From contig CP093830.1 in assembly GCA_033063855.1 (NCBI GenBank), positions 17,980,854-18,044,853 on the forward strand: 64,000 bases of DNA. The letters are read 5' to 3'. This DNA is from Smittia aterrima. Lineage: Eukaryota; Arthropoda; Insecta; Diptera; Chironomidae. The position numbers and the translations under genes were made by a program. Shown piece by piece: positions 49,075 through 60,642 of this stretch (position 1 is its first letter; the number at the start of each line of letters is the position of its first letter). The notes beneath the pieces were generated by a model. The model did no database searches. It was not told the DNA's origin and was given only the letters and a program-made list of their open reading frames with translations.

Positions 49075-51685
49075 TCATTCGTGATCGACGTGGCTCGACA
49101 CATTCGGGTACAGATTGGATTTGAACGTCACTACCACGTCTTTGTTTTGAATCTTCTCAGTTGACTTCTTCGTAAGTCGAATGAGATAAATGTAAGAAGT
49201 TGAAAGTAAAAGCAAGAGAGAGACCATCGCTCCAACTAATGATCCATATTGGATTGCAAGGTAAGTCGCGTTCGCGCTCTGAGTTGTGTGGAAGACGATT
49301 TTTTGGAACTCTGGAGGAATCTCTCCCGATGTCACTTCAAACCAGAAAACTGGAAGGATGAGACCTTCCTCGAGCTTCGTGTACCAACTGTAATCAGAGA
49401 ACAACCAACTAAACTTCATTGGTTTTACTCTAAAGTTCATTTGAAGACGAGAAGCTCCGCCAATTGGGAAGGCCATTCGCTGATGGATGTCAGCGTAGGT
49501 TTCATGCTTCTTGCGGTCTGGTTTGAGACCTTCAAAGTGTGTAAACAGTGACGAGTCGCCTTCCATGAAATGTGGATATGAAAGCAATAGCGGAATTCCG
49601 TCAACGCATTTCGAAACATCAAACACGCCGTCCGGTGGACAGTGCAAACTTTCATTGGCAGCGTCACAATAACATTTGTTGTCTTCGTTCTTTAAACTTG
49701 TGTCAAACCCGCCCATGGGAGTTTTATATCGCCAAGCAGGAATTCCATTGAGAACTGAAACTTCACGTTCGAACTTAAGTTTGATTGATCTGCAGAAGCT
49801 TTTGATGAAAATCTTTAATTCCTCGTCTTTGTCCATCATGTAGGGCGGGAACTGTGATCCGTCTGTGCCATCGTATTCATTGCAAGCGTCGCTGTCCCAA
49901 ATATTCATCTTTGGTTCTCCATTCATTGCATGAATCTTTCCTAAGTTGTCAAGTGTGTCCTCTCCAGTGTGAACGGTTAGGTTATCAGTTGAGATTCCTT
50001 GAATTGCAAGATGAAATCATAATTCAAGAGAAAACATTTTTTATCAGTTCAATTACCTCGTCGACTTGCTAGAAGTCCAGCTTTCTCCTTCGGAATATCC
50101 GCCAATGTCATGAAATAATCTGTGTAGCCAAAAAGGAACTCGTCGACAGTCCTCGTGTGAAATTCTTTTGGACTTGAGAGTTGTAAAACTCCTTTAAAGC
50201 CCATGTTCATTCCAGCGCTTAGAGTCTCGGATTTTGTGATTGCTGCGAGCAATGGAATATTTGGAACTCTCAATAAATCAGAATCACTTCGTCCACCGGA
50301 AAGTTCTGGCATGAAAACAAGTGTTTTGTTATCATTGAAAGTGATTTTGTTGTCGTCTGTGAACGCGAGATTGACTCGACTTCCGAATTCTTTATAAACA
50401 TATGGACCAATGTCTTCGACTTTAATCTTCTTCTCTCGTCCGCTCAAAACATCGTCAATGTTTGTGTAGTTGAAGATGTGAATTTTAAGCAAAGGCTGAA
50501 TCGGCGAGTCGACCCACCACTCCATTGACTTTGTGTTATTTTTCAAAATTAAGTTCTGAAGAGAAACGTATTAGCTCATGCGTCGCAATGAATTGTCTTG
50601 AACCTACCTCAACGATACCTTCGTTGAACTTGTTAGTAAACGTAATGAAACAGAATACGGCAGCGGAAGCAACAAGCGTCAGCAGGAATAAAATAATAAC
50701 TGAAACGAAAACTAGCTCATCAGATAATGTCAGTGCAAAGTGCAGATAAACATCTGCGTCGTCTCGAAAGAAGGCTTTTCCAGTTTGCTGATAGGCACGA
50801 GTCATTGTTTTAATTAAATTTTGGTGTCGACTTTGTTATCATTGATAAGTTATCAATGCAATTTTATGTATGTAAGTCAGAGCGAGTTCTATGCACGGCC
50901 TTGATCTTTTGTTACTAACGCAATTTCTAATCAACTGACTGGTCATGAAATCGGGAAGTTTATCAAAGCACATTGCTCTTGGAAAAATTTGGAGCAACGA
51001 AATAATAGTTTCTTAATCTTTCTGTCTATAAAAAATCGTTGAGATTTGAAAGATTGAGCTTTTGATTAACAACAAAAGCTTCTTTTAAACTTTAAAGTTT
51101 CTCGATAAAACTTAATAAAAAAAGCTTTTGTCTCTAACAAAATGTTGTGAAGCTCTGACTTGTTTTTTCTGGAAGTCGGAAATCACCCGCGAACAACAAG
51201 TCGTTTGATAATTTTGTGAAGTTTCCCGAAACAAATCTAATTCAATCACTCGTATCAGCAAATTAATCAACGTTCCCATTTAATTTTACACAAAAAAATC
51301 GTGAAATCCCATCTTAAACTTTGCTTTTGTGATTGTGCTTCATGTGTCTTCCGATTTTCGAGAGGTCAACGTTGATAGGAGTTATTTGCGCATTATCACT
51401 GAGTTTATGGTTTCTCTTCAAAGTTTTGTCTTCACCCGCGATAACGGCAAAGCGAATGACCTTTCGAGTTAGTCTCGCACGATATTGATACTCACAAAGA
51501 ATCGACACATGTTTCTTCAACTCGTCGTTGCAAAAGTTTTCCTTTATCTCGACACTGTTCTGCATAAAGTTATTAATGCTTTTAATTTTCTGAGCGTTCA
51601 AAGAGTTTGCTTTCTCCTTGATCGCATCAGCATTGTTCAAGTCAACAGAAGTCATCTTCGCGTTATGATTATCAGCCTTTTCCAT
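49075..51685 (-). CDS. CD36/SCARB-family receptor B
   Basis: Four in-phase exons: 51685-51496, 50699-50608, 50555-50057 and 49997-49075, giving 567 aa. The layout is a long polar cytoplasmic N-terminus (63 residues), TM1 (IILFLLTLVASAAVFCF), an ectodomain with WWVDSP, FNYTNIDDVLSG and GPYVYKEF, conserved ectodomain cysteines (CYCDAAN, CPPDGVFDVSKC), TM2 near the C-terminus and a tail. The first exon is chosen because genes C and A also enter the TM1 exon in phase 1, and gene D keeps the same exon with donor GTAAGT. Alternative: an uninterrupted frame from ATG at 50805 (MTRAYQQTG, 539 aa), which is not conserved in gene D. PolyA signal at 49035-49040. It lacks an intron that C and D share. The ligand is unknown. 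Confidence 0.85.
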
Positions 51686-51825
51686 ATCACCGTTGTGGCT
51701 TATCAGCATCTTTTCTTCAAGAAAATTTATTACACAAATCGTTTCACTGCTGACAGTTTGAGTTTTATTTTTTTCGAATCCGATCCGATAGAGCCAACGG
51801 AGATGACTGATTCTACTTTCTCAGC
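49075..51825. repeat. Segmental duplication partner of 60713-62943
   Basis: Gene B and about 140 bp upstream of its first exon are highly similar to gene D and its upstream sequence, including intergenic and intronic DNA. Differences are an intron of about 800 bp shortened in D, a 57-bp in-frame deletion in the first exon of D, and replacement of the 3' end. Confidence 0.85.
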
Positions 51826-52124
51826 TGATACTCGAAACGATGCTCGATTTTTCTTGTCTTATCACCAATTGAGACGTTCTCAGTTGCGTTCAATATTCTC
51901 ACTGAGAAGGAAGGTCAATTCTGAGAGGCGAGCTGATTAAATCTGAAACACTTGAGTTATCAAATAATCAGCAAACGCAAATAAAATTTAATTTTTCTCG
52001 TAATTTATTTTCAGTTGTTGAGGAAGTATTGAAAAAAATGGAACAACCAGACCCTTGTTCAAATAATGAAACTCGTTTTTTGTTATTTATCAAAAAGTTT
52101 ATTCAATGTTTGTAGGAAACTCAG

Positions 52125-54198
52125 TCAACAAGATGAAACGTTTATTTTTCGTAGAATTTTAGCGACACTCACGAAAGTGTAAGTTTGATTGATGACGATT
52201 AAAAGAATTGAAACAATTATTCCAAAAAGGGAACTAAATTTTAAGATAATCTCAAGATAATCGACCACAACAGTTGATAAGAAAAGTCTTGTCTTGATGT
52301 GATCGGGGAACTCTTCAGTAGTCGTTTCGATCCACGCGAGAGGCAAAATGATGTCCTCGGGAATCTTTTTGTACAAATTACCAAATCGATTTAGTTTTAA
52401 ATTTAATTGCATTCTTGATATACCAAATAGAGGAACTGACAGCCGCGGATGAATGTGAGCAAATGATTCGTGTAAGCTATAATTAGGAACAAGTCCATCG
52501 AAGTGCTCAAAAAGACTCGAGTCACCTTCCATAAAGTGAGGGTGACTAATGAAGATTGGCGGATTACCATCGATGCAAGACGAAACATCAAGAACTCCGT
52601 CAATATGTTTTTGTTTTGAATTCCTTGGTTCGCAATAAAATTTGTTATCAGGATAACTTTCCGTTGACGAAAAAGTACCGAAAGGAGCTTTGTATCGATA
52701 CGATCGCATGTGGTTCGTGATGTAAGTCTCTTTATCAAAGACAAGAGGTAAAGCTCGACAGAAACTCGGAAGATAAACTTGAATGTCTTCTCTTTTCTGA
52801 ATTTTGTTTGGTCCATAAATTACTCCATCACTTCCTTTCACTTCATTGCATTCATCTGACTTCCAAATGTTCAGTTTCGATTGTTCGTTTAATGCAAACA
52901 CTTGACCAACTTGCGTCACATCTTCTGTTCCTAAATCGACAGTTACACTTTTCTTCGACACTCCACGTCGCGGCGCTAAGATTCCGACTTCTTCAGGATT
53001 GAAATCCCATTTCACTTTCGAGATCAAACTCATAAACTTATCTGAATATCCTAGCAGATAATTCGCGATCGTGAGATTATTAAACTCCTTCGGCTTTGTC
53101 GACGCAATTATTGATTTGAAGCCGAGCTCTGCGAAAAATCCGAGAGACTTTACATTAGGAATTCCACTAATCAAAGGAAGGTTCGGCACTAGCACAATAT
53201 CATCTTCGCTTAGACTTCCTGACAAATGAGGCAAAAACTCGTGAGAACGATTTTCCTATAAATAGATCGCAAATATTGGTTTTCGCAATGTCGAACAGTG
53301 AGGAGGTAAATTAAAATCTTACAAAAAATGTTATTCGGTGACCTTCAATTCGCAATCCTGTCTTCTCGATACGCTCTCTATACACATATGGTCCGATTTC
53401 TTTTAATCTCATCCGTGAATCCGCTCCGCTAAGAACATTCTCAATGTTTGTATAATTGAATACATAAACTTTAACGAGGGGATCGATCGGAGGTTTAACC
53501 CAATACGTCAGCATCTCCGAGCCTTCGCTGAGAATGATTTTCTGTAACAAACAAATAATAGTTGAATAAGCAATACAAACTTGACTTGGGAAATTTCAGC
53601 AAACGATTCATACCTCAAGAAGTAATCGGTTGTAAATATTTGTAAACGATACGATAATGAACGTCATTATCGAGAGACTTAAGACTGCAGTGTTAACCAA
53701 GAGACATGACTCTGTGAAGCGAATAAATAAAGAAATATGTTAGATTAGTTTCTTGAGAATGTTAATGCTTCTTGTGCAAGCTCAAACGCATTTCCGCAAC
53801 TGATACTTTGTACAAGCAAAAGGCGAAAAGCGTAAATATCTTCGGTGTTAACTCAGCTGACGAATATTTTTGTTTTCGTATTATTATTCCCAGTTGAAAT
53901 CTTCGCAAATTTTTTTATCGACTTTATATAATGCAGAACGTTATTCGACCTTCAAGATCGTTTGCAAGATGAGAATGACGCGGCAAAACAAATGACATGC
54001 GATTATTTTTTATATTTTTATTTTACAAGGGCATTCTTGTAGAAAACCAGAAATCAAAGCTAGTTTATAATGAAACGACTATGAAGTACACTTTTTTATC
54101 ACTTTTTTTATACCACTCTTCGATGTCATTGTCTACTTACTCTTCAATTTCTTTCCCTCCTTCAGTTCTTTCTGCGTTCTAATGAAGCTTTGCTCCAT
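52125..54198 (-). CDS. CD36/SCARB-family receptor C
   Basis: Four in-phase exons: 54198-54141, 53711-53614, 53541-53323 and 53255-52125, giving 501 aa. The N-terminal exon (MEQSFIRTQKELKEGKKLK) ends at a GTAAGT donor in phase 1. TM1 follows (about residues 22-41), then WVKPPIDP, FNYTNIENVLSG, GPYVYRE, the ectodomain with CNEVKG, FCRALP and CIDG cysteines, and a C-terminal TM2 (SSLFGIIVSILLIVI). Neighbouring gene B lies downstream on the same strand, and the two are tandem paralogues of clearly different age from the B/D pair. PolyA signal at 52098-52103. Probable role: membrane lipid or lipoprotein uptake or sensing, from family membership only. Confidence 0.87.
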
Positions 54199-55129
54199 CA
54201 AGGGTAGACAATTATCCACAAGTTTTCTGTCACACATTTTCTGCTCCGTGAATTTACGCGCGAAATTGTCAACCCGATCGTTGACAACGATCTTAACTCG
54301 TTGAAAGATACGACAAGACTGAACATAAATATTAGATTGTCTTGCTTAACCGCAACAGACCTAAGCGCCGATGTGTTTGACGGAATGAGATGATACATTT
54401 TCATAGATTCTACAAAGAATTTTGACTCTAATTGTAATGTGTTGTTGAAAGATTCTTGAACTTATCACGTTCATCATAATTTATGAATCATAAAGTATTG
54501 ACAGTTAGAAATGTTTTTTATTTGCTTTCTAAATTTGTTGCGTCAAAGACAAGTTTCAAAATTTGGCAATTTGTGAGTCAACGTTTAAATGTCGAATTTA
54601 AATTTATTTTTAGTGGACTTTCCACTTTTCTCGGCGTATGACAAATTAAGCGAAGATATTTACAGCTTTACGCATCAATGAAGATTCGAAATTCATTCAT
54701 AAATCGTCGCGTGTAAAAATTATTACCATAGCGATCGGAACTGCGCAATCAAAACACAGCAATTTAATAACTCAAAGCGAATTTCTTAAACGAAGTTTGC
54801 TGTGGTCACTGATCGACTTAATTTATTTAGTTATTCGTCAACTAAGCATGACGATCATAAGCTTGGCGCCAGAAAGTCTGCACAAGTTCTTGAGATTTTT
54901 TGAAGACGTTTTAACGTGACTTTTGGCGAATGAGTTCTCGCACGTATCAAGTCTTTTTTGTTGATCTCAAATTTTGTTGAGTCAGACACTTGTTGAGTCA
55001 AAATCTGAGGAATAATTTTTTTTAACCAAAATAAAGAAATATTCCACATTGTGCAACGAGTGATTTTAAACAAAATATACAATTTTTGATAACTCGGTTA
55101 GCAGTTCGTGCAATTGTTATTTCAAGTAT
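54199..55129. other. Region upstream of CD36 gene C
   Basis: No gene is seen. It probably contains the gene C promoter and leader. A short local repeat (TTTTTGATAACTC) occurs at about 55084 and 55133. Confidence 0.45.
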
Positions 55130-55432
55130 TTTTTTGATAACTCAGTTAACAAAGAACTTCATTCATCTTCATGTTAATTTTAATAAAAAGCTCTTTTTAA
55201 ACTTAAGCTTCCACTCTTAATTTTTCTATGACTCAAGCTGCTAAAGTTTAGCAGAAGAATTCAAATCTAAAAGTTCGGTAAAATGACAACAATCGAAAGA
55301 GTTAAATTAAACCTGTTTCTGAGTATTGAGTAACACAACACATGAGAACTTTTCGATCATCATTGTCAGACTTGAAGTCGTCTGCATAGGTTGTACAGAA
55401 GGTCTTTCGTTTAACGAGAATTTAGTTGCTAA
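55130..55432. repeat. Repeat R, copy 1
   Basis: About 300 bp nearly identical to 63008-63317, through the blocks AATAAAAAGCTCTTTTTAAA, AAAGTTCGGTAAAATGACAA and CAGACTTGAAGTCGTCTGCA. It marks the right boundary of the CD36 duplication. In this copy gene C lies between R and gene B. Confidence 0.9.
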
Positions 55433-55554
55433 AAAAAAATCTGCTTTTATGAAGCATTCGGTTTACCTTATCACATACGCAAATTATTTTTAATTGAAAA
55501 AGAAAAACTTTTTTAATAAAAGAGTAGATTAAGTAACAGAAAAAGTTGAAAAGA

Positions 55555-57628
55555 AATCAAGAAATTTTTGTTTAAATGACAAATATTGATTTGTAAATAA
55601 GAAGTCACAAAAAATTACTACAATAATGATATTTAATTGTGTTAAAAGATTAAGATTCGGAAAAATGAAAGTTTCGATTCGAAACAATTTCTTTTTACCT
55701 GACTCAGATGTATGCTACATTTTTCGAATCTTAGAATTGATTTCTTATTAGATTTGAGTGAAATAAACCAATAAAAGGAAAACTTTTGCTACCGCTCATC
55801 TCATTTTGTTCTCAGCATTCAAAGAGATAACATCAACACGCTCGCATTATTTTTCTTTCTTTTTAGATAAAGATAAAAATTTAAGGAGAAAATTTCTGCA
55901 CCAAGCACCACCAAAGAAATGTCTTCAAAGCGAAAATTTTCCACTGAGGTTCCGATCAATAATAGAAAGCCAGAGGATGAGAAAAAAGCAGAAGAAATAG
56001 AAGCCGCAAATGAAAATCCGAACAAGAGAATCAAATTATTTGAGTTGACTAACATGGATCCATTGGAATATTTCGCACGTTTTCTCGACATTCCTGAGAT
56101 GATCTTGAAACATTTGCACGGCAAAGACTTGATTGGGATTTCAGAAGTCAATCCAAGTTGGTACAATTTCATCGCTTCCACCAAAATTCTCATGGAGAAA
56201 CTTAAAGTTGTTTTTGATCGAGATATTAATTTGAACGGTGAAGATTTGATTAGGATTCCAAATATCAATCCAAATTGCTTCAACTTCACAGCTTCATCGA
56301 CAGATCTTATGGAAATTAAAATTGCTTTTCACGATAAATGTGCACCCAATTCAGAAGATTTGCTGAAGAACAGCTCAAGACTATATCAAAACATTGAAGT
56401 TCGACGAGTCGAAGTAACTATAGAAAATGGAAATGATGATCTAAGAGAAGTTGGCGACTACGTGACAAATTCAGAACTTGATTTCTTTTATAGTAAGGCT
56501 CGCGAATGGAAAAATGTTTGGCTCGAAAATGTTTATTTTAGAAAAAAACTGGATTTGTGGAAATTACTTTCATCGATCGAATCATCAGTCGAAAGCATTA
56601 TTTACTTAGACTATGACTTACTTTCATTCGAGGATCCATCCTCAGAGAATGAATCTTTCGAAGATTTAAAGTTTCCAAAGCTAAAAAAACTTACAGTTGA
56701 ATTTTCTGAAAAAGACAACTTTGACGATACTTTTGCCAGATTTTTTTTAAACTCTGTTGCTATTCAAGAACTTGATTTAATAGACTTTTCTGGTACAGTT
56801 GGCAAAGAGCTTTTAACAGAAATGCTCGAAAACTTTGACCAACTAACATGTCTCAAAATTAGTTCAACCATCATAAATCAAATATTCGAAGATGAATCTT
56901 GGAAAAAAATTCAATTCAAGCTTAAGAGTTTGTCATTATTTTGTCTTACAGACCTTTTGATTGGCACCAACGTTTTAAAGTTCCTTAAAGCACAAAGCGT
57001 TTATCTCGAGGAATTGAAGATCGATATAGATTTTGAAGACAGGGAAACCTTTGACGTGATCATGAAAATGCCAAAATTGAAGAGTCTCTTACTTAGGAAT
57101 TACAAGGATGCTTTTTCCGAGAAAGAAGTTCCAACTAAAATGTCAACTTCAATCACTAATTTGATTTTGTGCAATAATGCTAACGCTGTCAGCATAAAAT
57201 TTGTATTAGATTCAATGCCGAAAGTAACAAAACTTCTACTCTTCTCAATAGATAAAGAAATATTGAAAATGTTGAAATCAACGAAAAGGAAGTTTGAAAG
57301 ATTGAGAGTTTTTAAATTGGAAGGAGTTGATAGAAAGGAATTGGAAGAAATTATGACTAAGAATTATACTTCGCTAGAGATGGACGAGTCGATTTTAAAT
57401 ATATCAAATTATTATCTTCTATTTGACATGAATTAGCGCTTCTCAATTTTACTTTAATTAATTGTAGTTTAAATCAATTTCGTTATAAAATAAATTTTTT
57501 CAATGATTTTTGAAATGAAGTGTGGTGTCATTTTCTGAGATTTTCTTTATTTAGTTTTCAGGTAGAAATTAAAGGAAAACCCGTTTTTGAGTAACAAAAC
57601 ACATAAGGACTTTTCGATTATCATTGTG
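55555..57628. repeat. F-box tandem duplication, unit 1
   Basis: It covers the promoter-proximal sequence, the F-box gene and about 190 bp of 3' sequence, and matches 58650-60636 throughout. The upstream regions share blocks such as CAAATATTGATTTGTAAATA and CTTTTGCTACCGCTCATCTC. Confidence 0.9.
55919..57436 (+). CDS. F-box/LRR-like protein 1
   Basis: A single frame of 505 aa. A Lys/Glu-rich N-terminus (MSSKRKFSTEVPINNRKPED) leads into an F-box-like domain at about residues 47-92 (LDIPEMILKHL, GKDLIGISEVNPSWYNFI). The rest is leucine-rich with irregular repeats (KLKKLTVEF, IQELDLIDFSG, LTCLKIS), as in F-box/LRR substrate adaptors of SCF ubiquitin ligases. By family, the F-box would bind Skp1 and the leucine-rich part a substrate; the target is unknown. 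A possible 5' UTR splice acceptor (TTTCTTTTTAG) lies about 50 nt upstream of the ATG. The C-terminus differs from copy 2: 15 extra residues before the shared FDMN, then an immediate stop. PolyA signal at 57489-57494. Insect F-box families of this kind often expand in tandem. Confidence 0.85.
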   Translation: MSSKRKFSTEVPINNRKPEDEKKAEEIEAANENPNKRIKLFELTNMDPLEYFARFLDIPEMILKHLHGKDLIGISEVNPSWYNFIASTKILMEKLKVVFDRDINLNGEDLIRIPNINPNCFNFTASSTDLMEIKIAFHDKCAPNSEDLLKNSSRLYQNIEVRRVEVTIENGNDDLREVGDYVTNSELDFFYSKAREWKNVWLENVYFRKKLDLWKLLSSIESSVESIIYLDYDLLSFEDPSSENESFEDLKFPKLKKLTVEFSEKDNFDDTFARFFLNSVAIQELDLIDFSGTVGKELLTEMLENFDQLTCLKISSTIINQIFEDESWKKIQFKLKSLSLFCLTDLLIGTNVLKFLKAQSVYLEELKIDIDFEDRETFDVIMKMPKLKSLLLRNYKDAFSEKEVPTKMSTSITNLILCNNANAVSIKFVLDSMPKVTKLLLFSIDKEILKMLKSTKRKFERLRVFKLEGVDRKELEEIMTKNYTSLEMDESILNISNYYLLFDMN

Positions 57629-57659
57629 TCTGCTAAATTTATTTGTAGAAAATATTAAA

Positions 57660-58331
57660 AATCAAATATTTGTTTTTGCTGCTGCTGCTGGAGGAGGACT
57701 CTGTTGTGTGTTGTTGTGGTCCTGCAGCCATCGGAGTTGCTTCTTGTGCCCCCACTGAAGTAAACTTGAAGGAATCTTCAATACTTTTCTCATCCACTAA
57801 TCAAACATTATTTGACGAAAGGCACAAGTTTGGAGACAGTGGCGAAAGTTGTTGAAAGTGTTCGTGAGCCTATCTCAACTTACAAAGATAGGCTTAGATC
57901 TGTCTTATTATATGGAAGGTTTATTGCGAGGATCATTAGAGCAGTTGATTGAAGAGAACCGAATTCGATTGATCAAAAATTCAGGAAGGACAGAAGATAT
58001 TTGGCAACCTTACAATATGCGATACTTGGCTCATCTTAACTCAGTCGATAGTTAATTTCTGTCGTCATTTCAACAGTTAAACTTTGCCATGAAGAACAAA
58101 ACTTATTTGGTTGACATTTTAATGACTGCAGCAATCGAGAAGTTTGAGAAGATTAGCGATCATAAAAGTATCGCCTTGGTAGAGTTACAGCAGCAACTAA
58201 GAGGAGCGCCTAAGTCTAAACCACGAAATGTTTATAAAACTGATGTGCTTAAAATATTTATTAGAGTTGAAATAAAGTTACAATTTATTTTTAAAAAACT
58301 ATGCGATCTCGCAATGAACTTTTCCATATAA
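57660..58331 (+). pseudogene. Frameshifted exocyst-like (Exo84-type?) gene fragment
   Basis: Plus-strand frames carry a helical, conserved-looking sequence broken by a frameshift and a stop. TVAKVVESVREP (frame ending near 57867) continues one register away as SQLTKIGLDLSYYMEGLLRG and EENRIRLIKNSGRTEDIWQPYN; a stop comes at 58053-58055, then another helical stretch (KTYLVDILMTAAIEKFEKI) to 58331. The pattern of Leu-rich helices with a WQPYN block resembles, from memory, the C-terminal region of exocyst subunits such as Exo84/EXOC8. I am not certain of the subunit. It lies between two F-box copies in duplicated DNA, consistent with a stranded fragment rather than an active gene. Confidence 0.4.
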
Positions 58332-58649
58332 ATTTGTCGTTATAAGATTTTGCTTAAGCTTTCGAACAGTTTGTATTCAACAGACAGTTCGAGCTATATC
58401 TCGGGTAAGTTTCAGTAAAAAAAATATTTCTTTCAATTAGAGTTAAAAAAATAGGGTCGAATGATACTAGGGCTCAAATTTTGCTGATGTTTTTGTTCTC
58501 ATTATAACCCATCGTTTTCAGTCGCCTTCATTCTTTGCAACTAGTTGAAAAAAGGCTCTTTTTTAAAATATTTCTTTAAGCTTAGTTTGTTTCAGTTAGT
58601 CTCATGTTGAATGCAAACTCAGATTGCTATGCAACCTTTTAAAATTCGC
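58332..58649. other. Spacer before F-box unit 2
   Basis: AT-rich sequence with no supported feature. Confidence 0.4.
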
Positions 58650-60636
58650 AGGAAATCAAAAAAAATGTCTCTAATCGACAAATATTGATTTGTAAATAAC
58701 AATTTACAAAAAATTACTTCATCAATGATGTCTAATTGGGCGAAACAATTTCTTTTTACCTGACTCAGAGGTAACATTTTTCGAATCTTAGAATTGATTT
58801 CTTATTAGATTTGAGTGAAAAAAACAAATAAAAGGAAAACTTTTGCTACCGCTCATCTCATTTTGTTCTCAGCAATCAAAGAGATAACATTCACACGCTA
58901 GCAATATTTTTCTTTCTTTTTAGATAAAGATAAAAAAATTACGGAGAAAAACCCATCACCAAGCACCACCAAAGAAATGTCTTCAAAGCGAAAACTTTCC
59001 ATTGAGGTTCCGATCAATAATAGAAAGCCAGAGGATGAGAAAAAATCAGAAGAAATAGAAGCCGCAAATGAAAATCCGAACAAGAGAATCAAATTATTTG
59101 AGTTGACTAACATGGATCCATTGGAATATTTCGCACGTTTTCTCGACATTCCTGACATGATCTTGAAACATTTAAGTGGCAAAGACTTGATTGGTATTTC
59201 AGAAGTCAGTCCAAGTTGGTACAATTTCATCGCTTCCACGAAAGTTCTCATGGAGAAACTTAAAGTTGTTTTTGATCGAGATATTGATGTGAACGGTGAA
59301 GATTTGATTAGGATTCCAAACGTCAATCCAAATTGCTTCAACTTCACGGCTTCATCGACAGATCTTATGGAAATTAAAATTGCTTTTTACGATAAATGTA
59401 CACCCAATTCGGAAGATTACGATTTGCTGAAGAACAGCTCAAGACTTTATCAAAACATTGAAGTTCGACGAAGCGAAGTAACTGTAGAAAATGGAAATGC
59501 CGATATAAGAGAATTCAACGACTTCGTGACAAGTTCAGAACTTGATTTCTTTTATAGTAAGGCTCGCGAATGGAAAAATATTTCATTCGAAAATGTTTAC
59601 TTTAGAAAAAAACTGGATTTGTGGAAATTACTTTCATCAATCGAATCATCAGTCGAAAGCATTCTTTACGTAGACTTTGGCTTACTTTCATTCGAAAATT
59701 CATTTTCAGAGAATGAATCTTTCGAAGATTTAAAGTTTCCAAAGCTGAAAAAACTTACAGTTGAATTTTCTGAAAACAATATTGGCGACACTTTAGCAAG
59801 ATTTTTTTTAAACGCTGTCTCTATCGAAGAACTTGATTTAATAGACTTTTCTGGTGAAGTTGGCAAAGAGGTTTTAACAGAAATGCTCGAAAACTTTGAC
59901 CAACTAACAAGACTTGTAATTGGTTCAAAATTCATAAATCAAATATTCGAAGATGAATCTTGGAAAAAATTTCAATTCAAGCTTAAGAGTTTGTCATTAT
60001 TTTGTCCTACAGAACGTTTGATTGGCACCAACGTTTCAAACTTCATTAAAGCACAAAGCGTTTGTCTCGAGGAATTGAAGATCGATCTAGATTTTGAAGA
60101 CAGAGAAAACTTTGACGAGATCATGAAAATGCCAAAATTGAAGAGTCTCTTCCTTATGAATTACAAGGCTTTTTCAGAAAGAGAAGTTAAAACTAAAATG
60201 TCAACTTTAATCACTAATTTGATTTTGTGCAATTATGCTAACGCTGTCAGCATAAAATTTCTATTAGATTCAATGCCAAAAGTAACAAAACTTTTACTCT
60301 TCTCAATAGATAAAGAAATATTGAAAATCTTGAAATCAACGAAGAGAAAGTTTGAAAAATTGAAAGTTTTTAAGTTGGAAGGAGTTGAGAGAAAGGAATT
60401 GGAAGAAATTATGACTGAGAACTATATTTTGCTAGAGATATTTGACATGAATTGCGACGATTTTCAATTTTACTTTAATTAATTGTAGTTTAAATCTTTT
60501 TTATTTTAAAATAAATTTTTTCAATGATTTTTGAAATGAAGTTTCTGAGATTTTCTTTATTTAGTTTTCAGGTAAAAATTAAAGGAAAACCCGTTTTTGA
60601 GTAAAAAATCACATAAGGACTTTTCGATTATCATTA
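58650..60636. repeat. F-box tandem duplication, unit 2
   Basis: Partner of 55555-57628, with the same order of promoter-proximal blocks, gene and 3' sequence. Its 3' end abuts the tail of CD36 gene D. Confidence 0.9.
58977..60482 (+). CDS. F-box/LRR-like protein 2
   Basis: A single frame of 501 aa, a close paralogue of the gene at 55919-57436 with the same F-box-like segment (LDIPDMILKHLSGKDLIGIS) and leucine-rich remainder. Differences are mostly substitutions in the leucine-rich part, with small indels: two extra codons (SEDYDLL versus SEDLL), one missing codon and a different C-terminus (EIFDMNCDDFQFYFN). Both copies are intact, so both are probably used. The predicted role is substrate recognition in an SCF-type ubiquitin ligase, from family resemblance. 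PolyA signal at 60510-60515. The 3' end is only about 160 bp from the stop of the convergent CD36 gene D. Confidence 0.85.
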   Translation: MSSKRKLSIEVPINNRKPEDEKKSEEIEAANENPNKRIKLFELTNMDPLEYFARFLDIPDMILKHLSGKDLIGISEVSPSWYNFIASTKVLMEKLKVVFDRDIDVNGEDLIRIPNVNPNCFNFTASSTDLMEIKIAFYDKCTPNSEDYDLLKNSSRLYQNIEVRRSEVTVENGNADIREFNDFVTSSELDFFYSKAREWKNISFENVYFRKKLDLWKLLSSIESSVESILYVDFGLLSFENSFSENESFEDLKFPKLKKLTVEFSENNIGDTLARFFLNAVSIEELDLIDFSGEVGKEVLTEMLENFDQLTRLVIGSKFINQIFEDESWKKFQFKLKSLSLFCPTERLIGTNVSNFIKAQSVCLEELKIDLDFEDRENFDEIMKMPKLKSLFLMNYKAFSEREVKTKMSTLITNLILCNYANAVSIKFLLDSMPKVTKLLLFSIDKEILKILKSTKRKFEKLKVFKLEGVERKELEEIMTENYILLEIFDMNCDDFQFYFN

Positions 60637-60642
60637 ATTATC

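Noticed and set aside
50609..50805. Continuous frame from ATG at 50805 as the N-terminus of CD36 gene B
   Set aside because: The segment before TM1 is not kept in near-copy D, and genes A and C enter the TM1 exon in phase 1 from an upstream exon. It is kept only as the alternative model.
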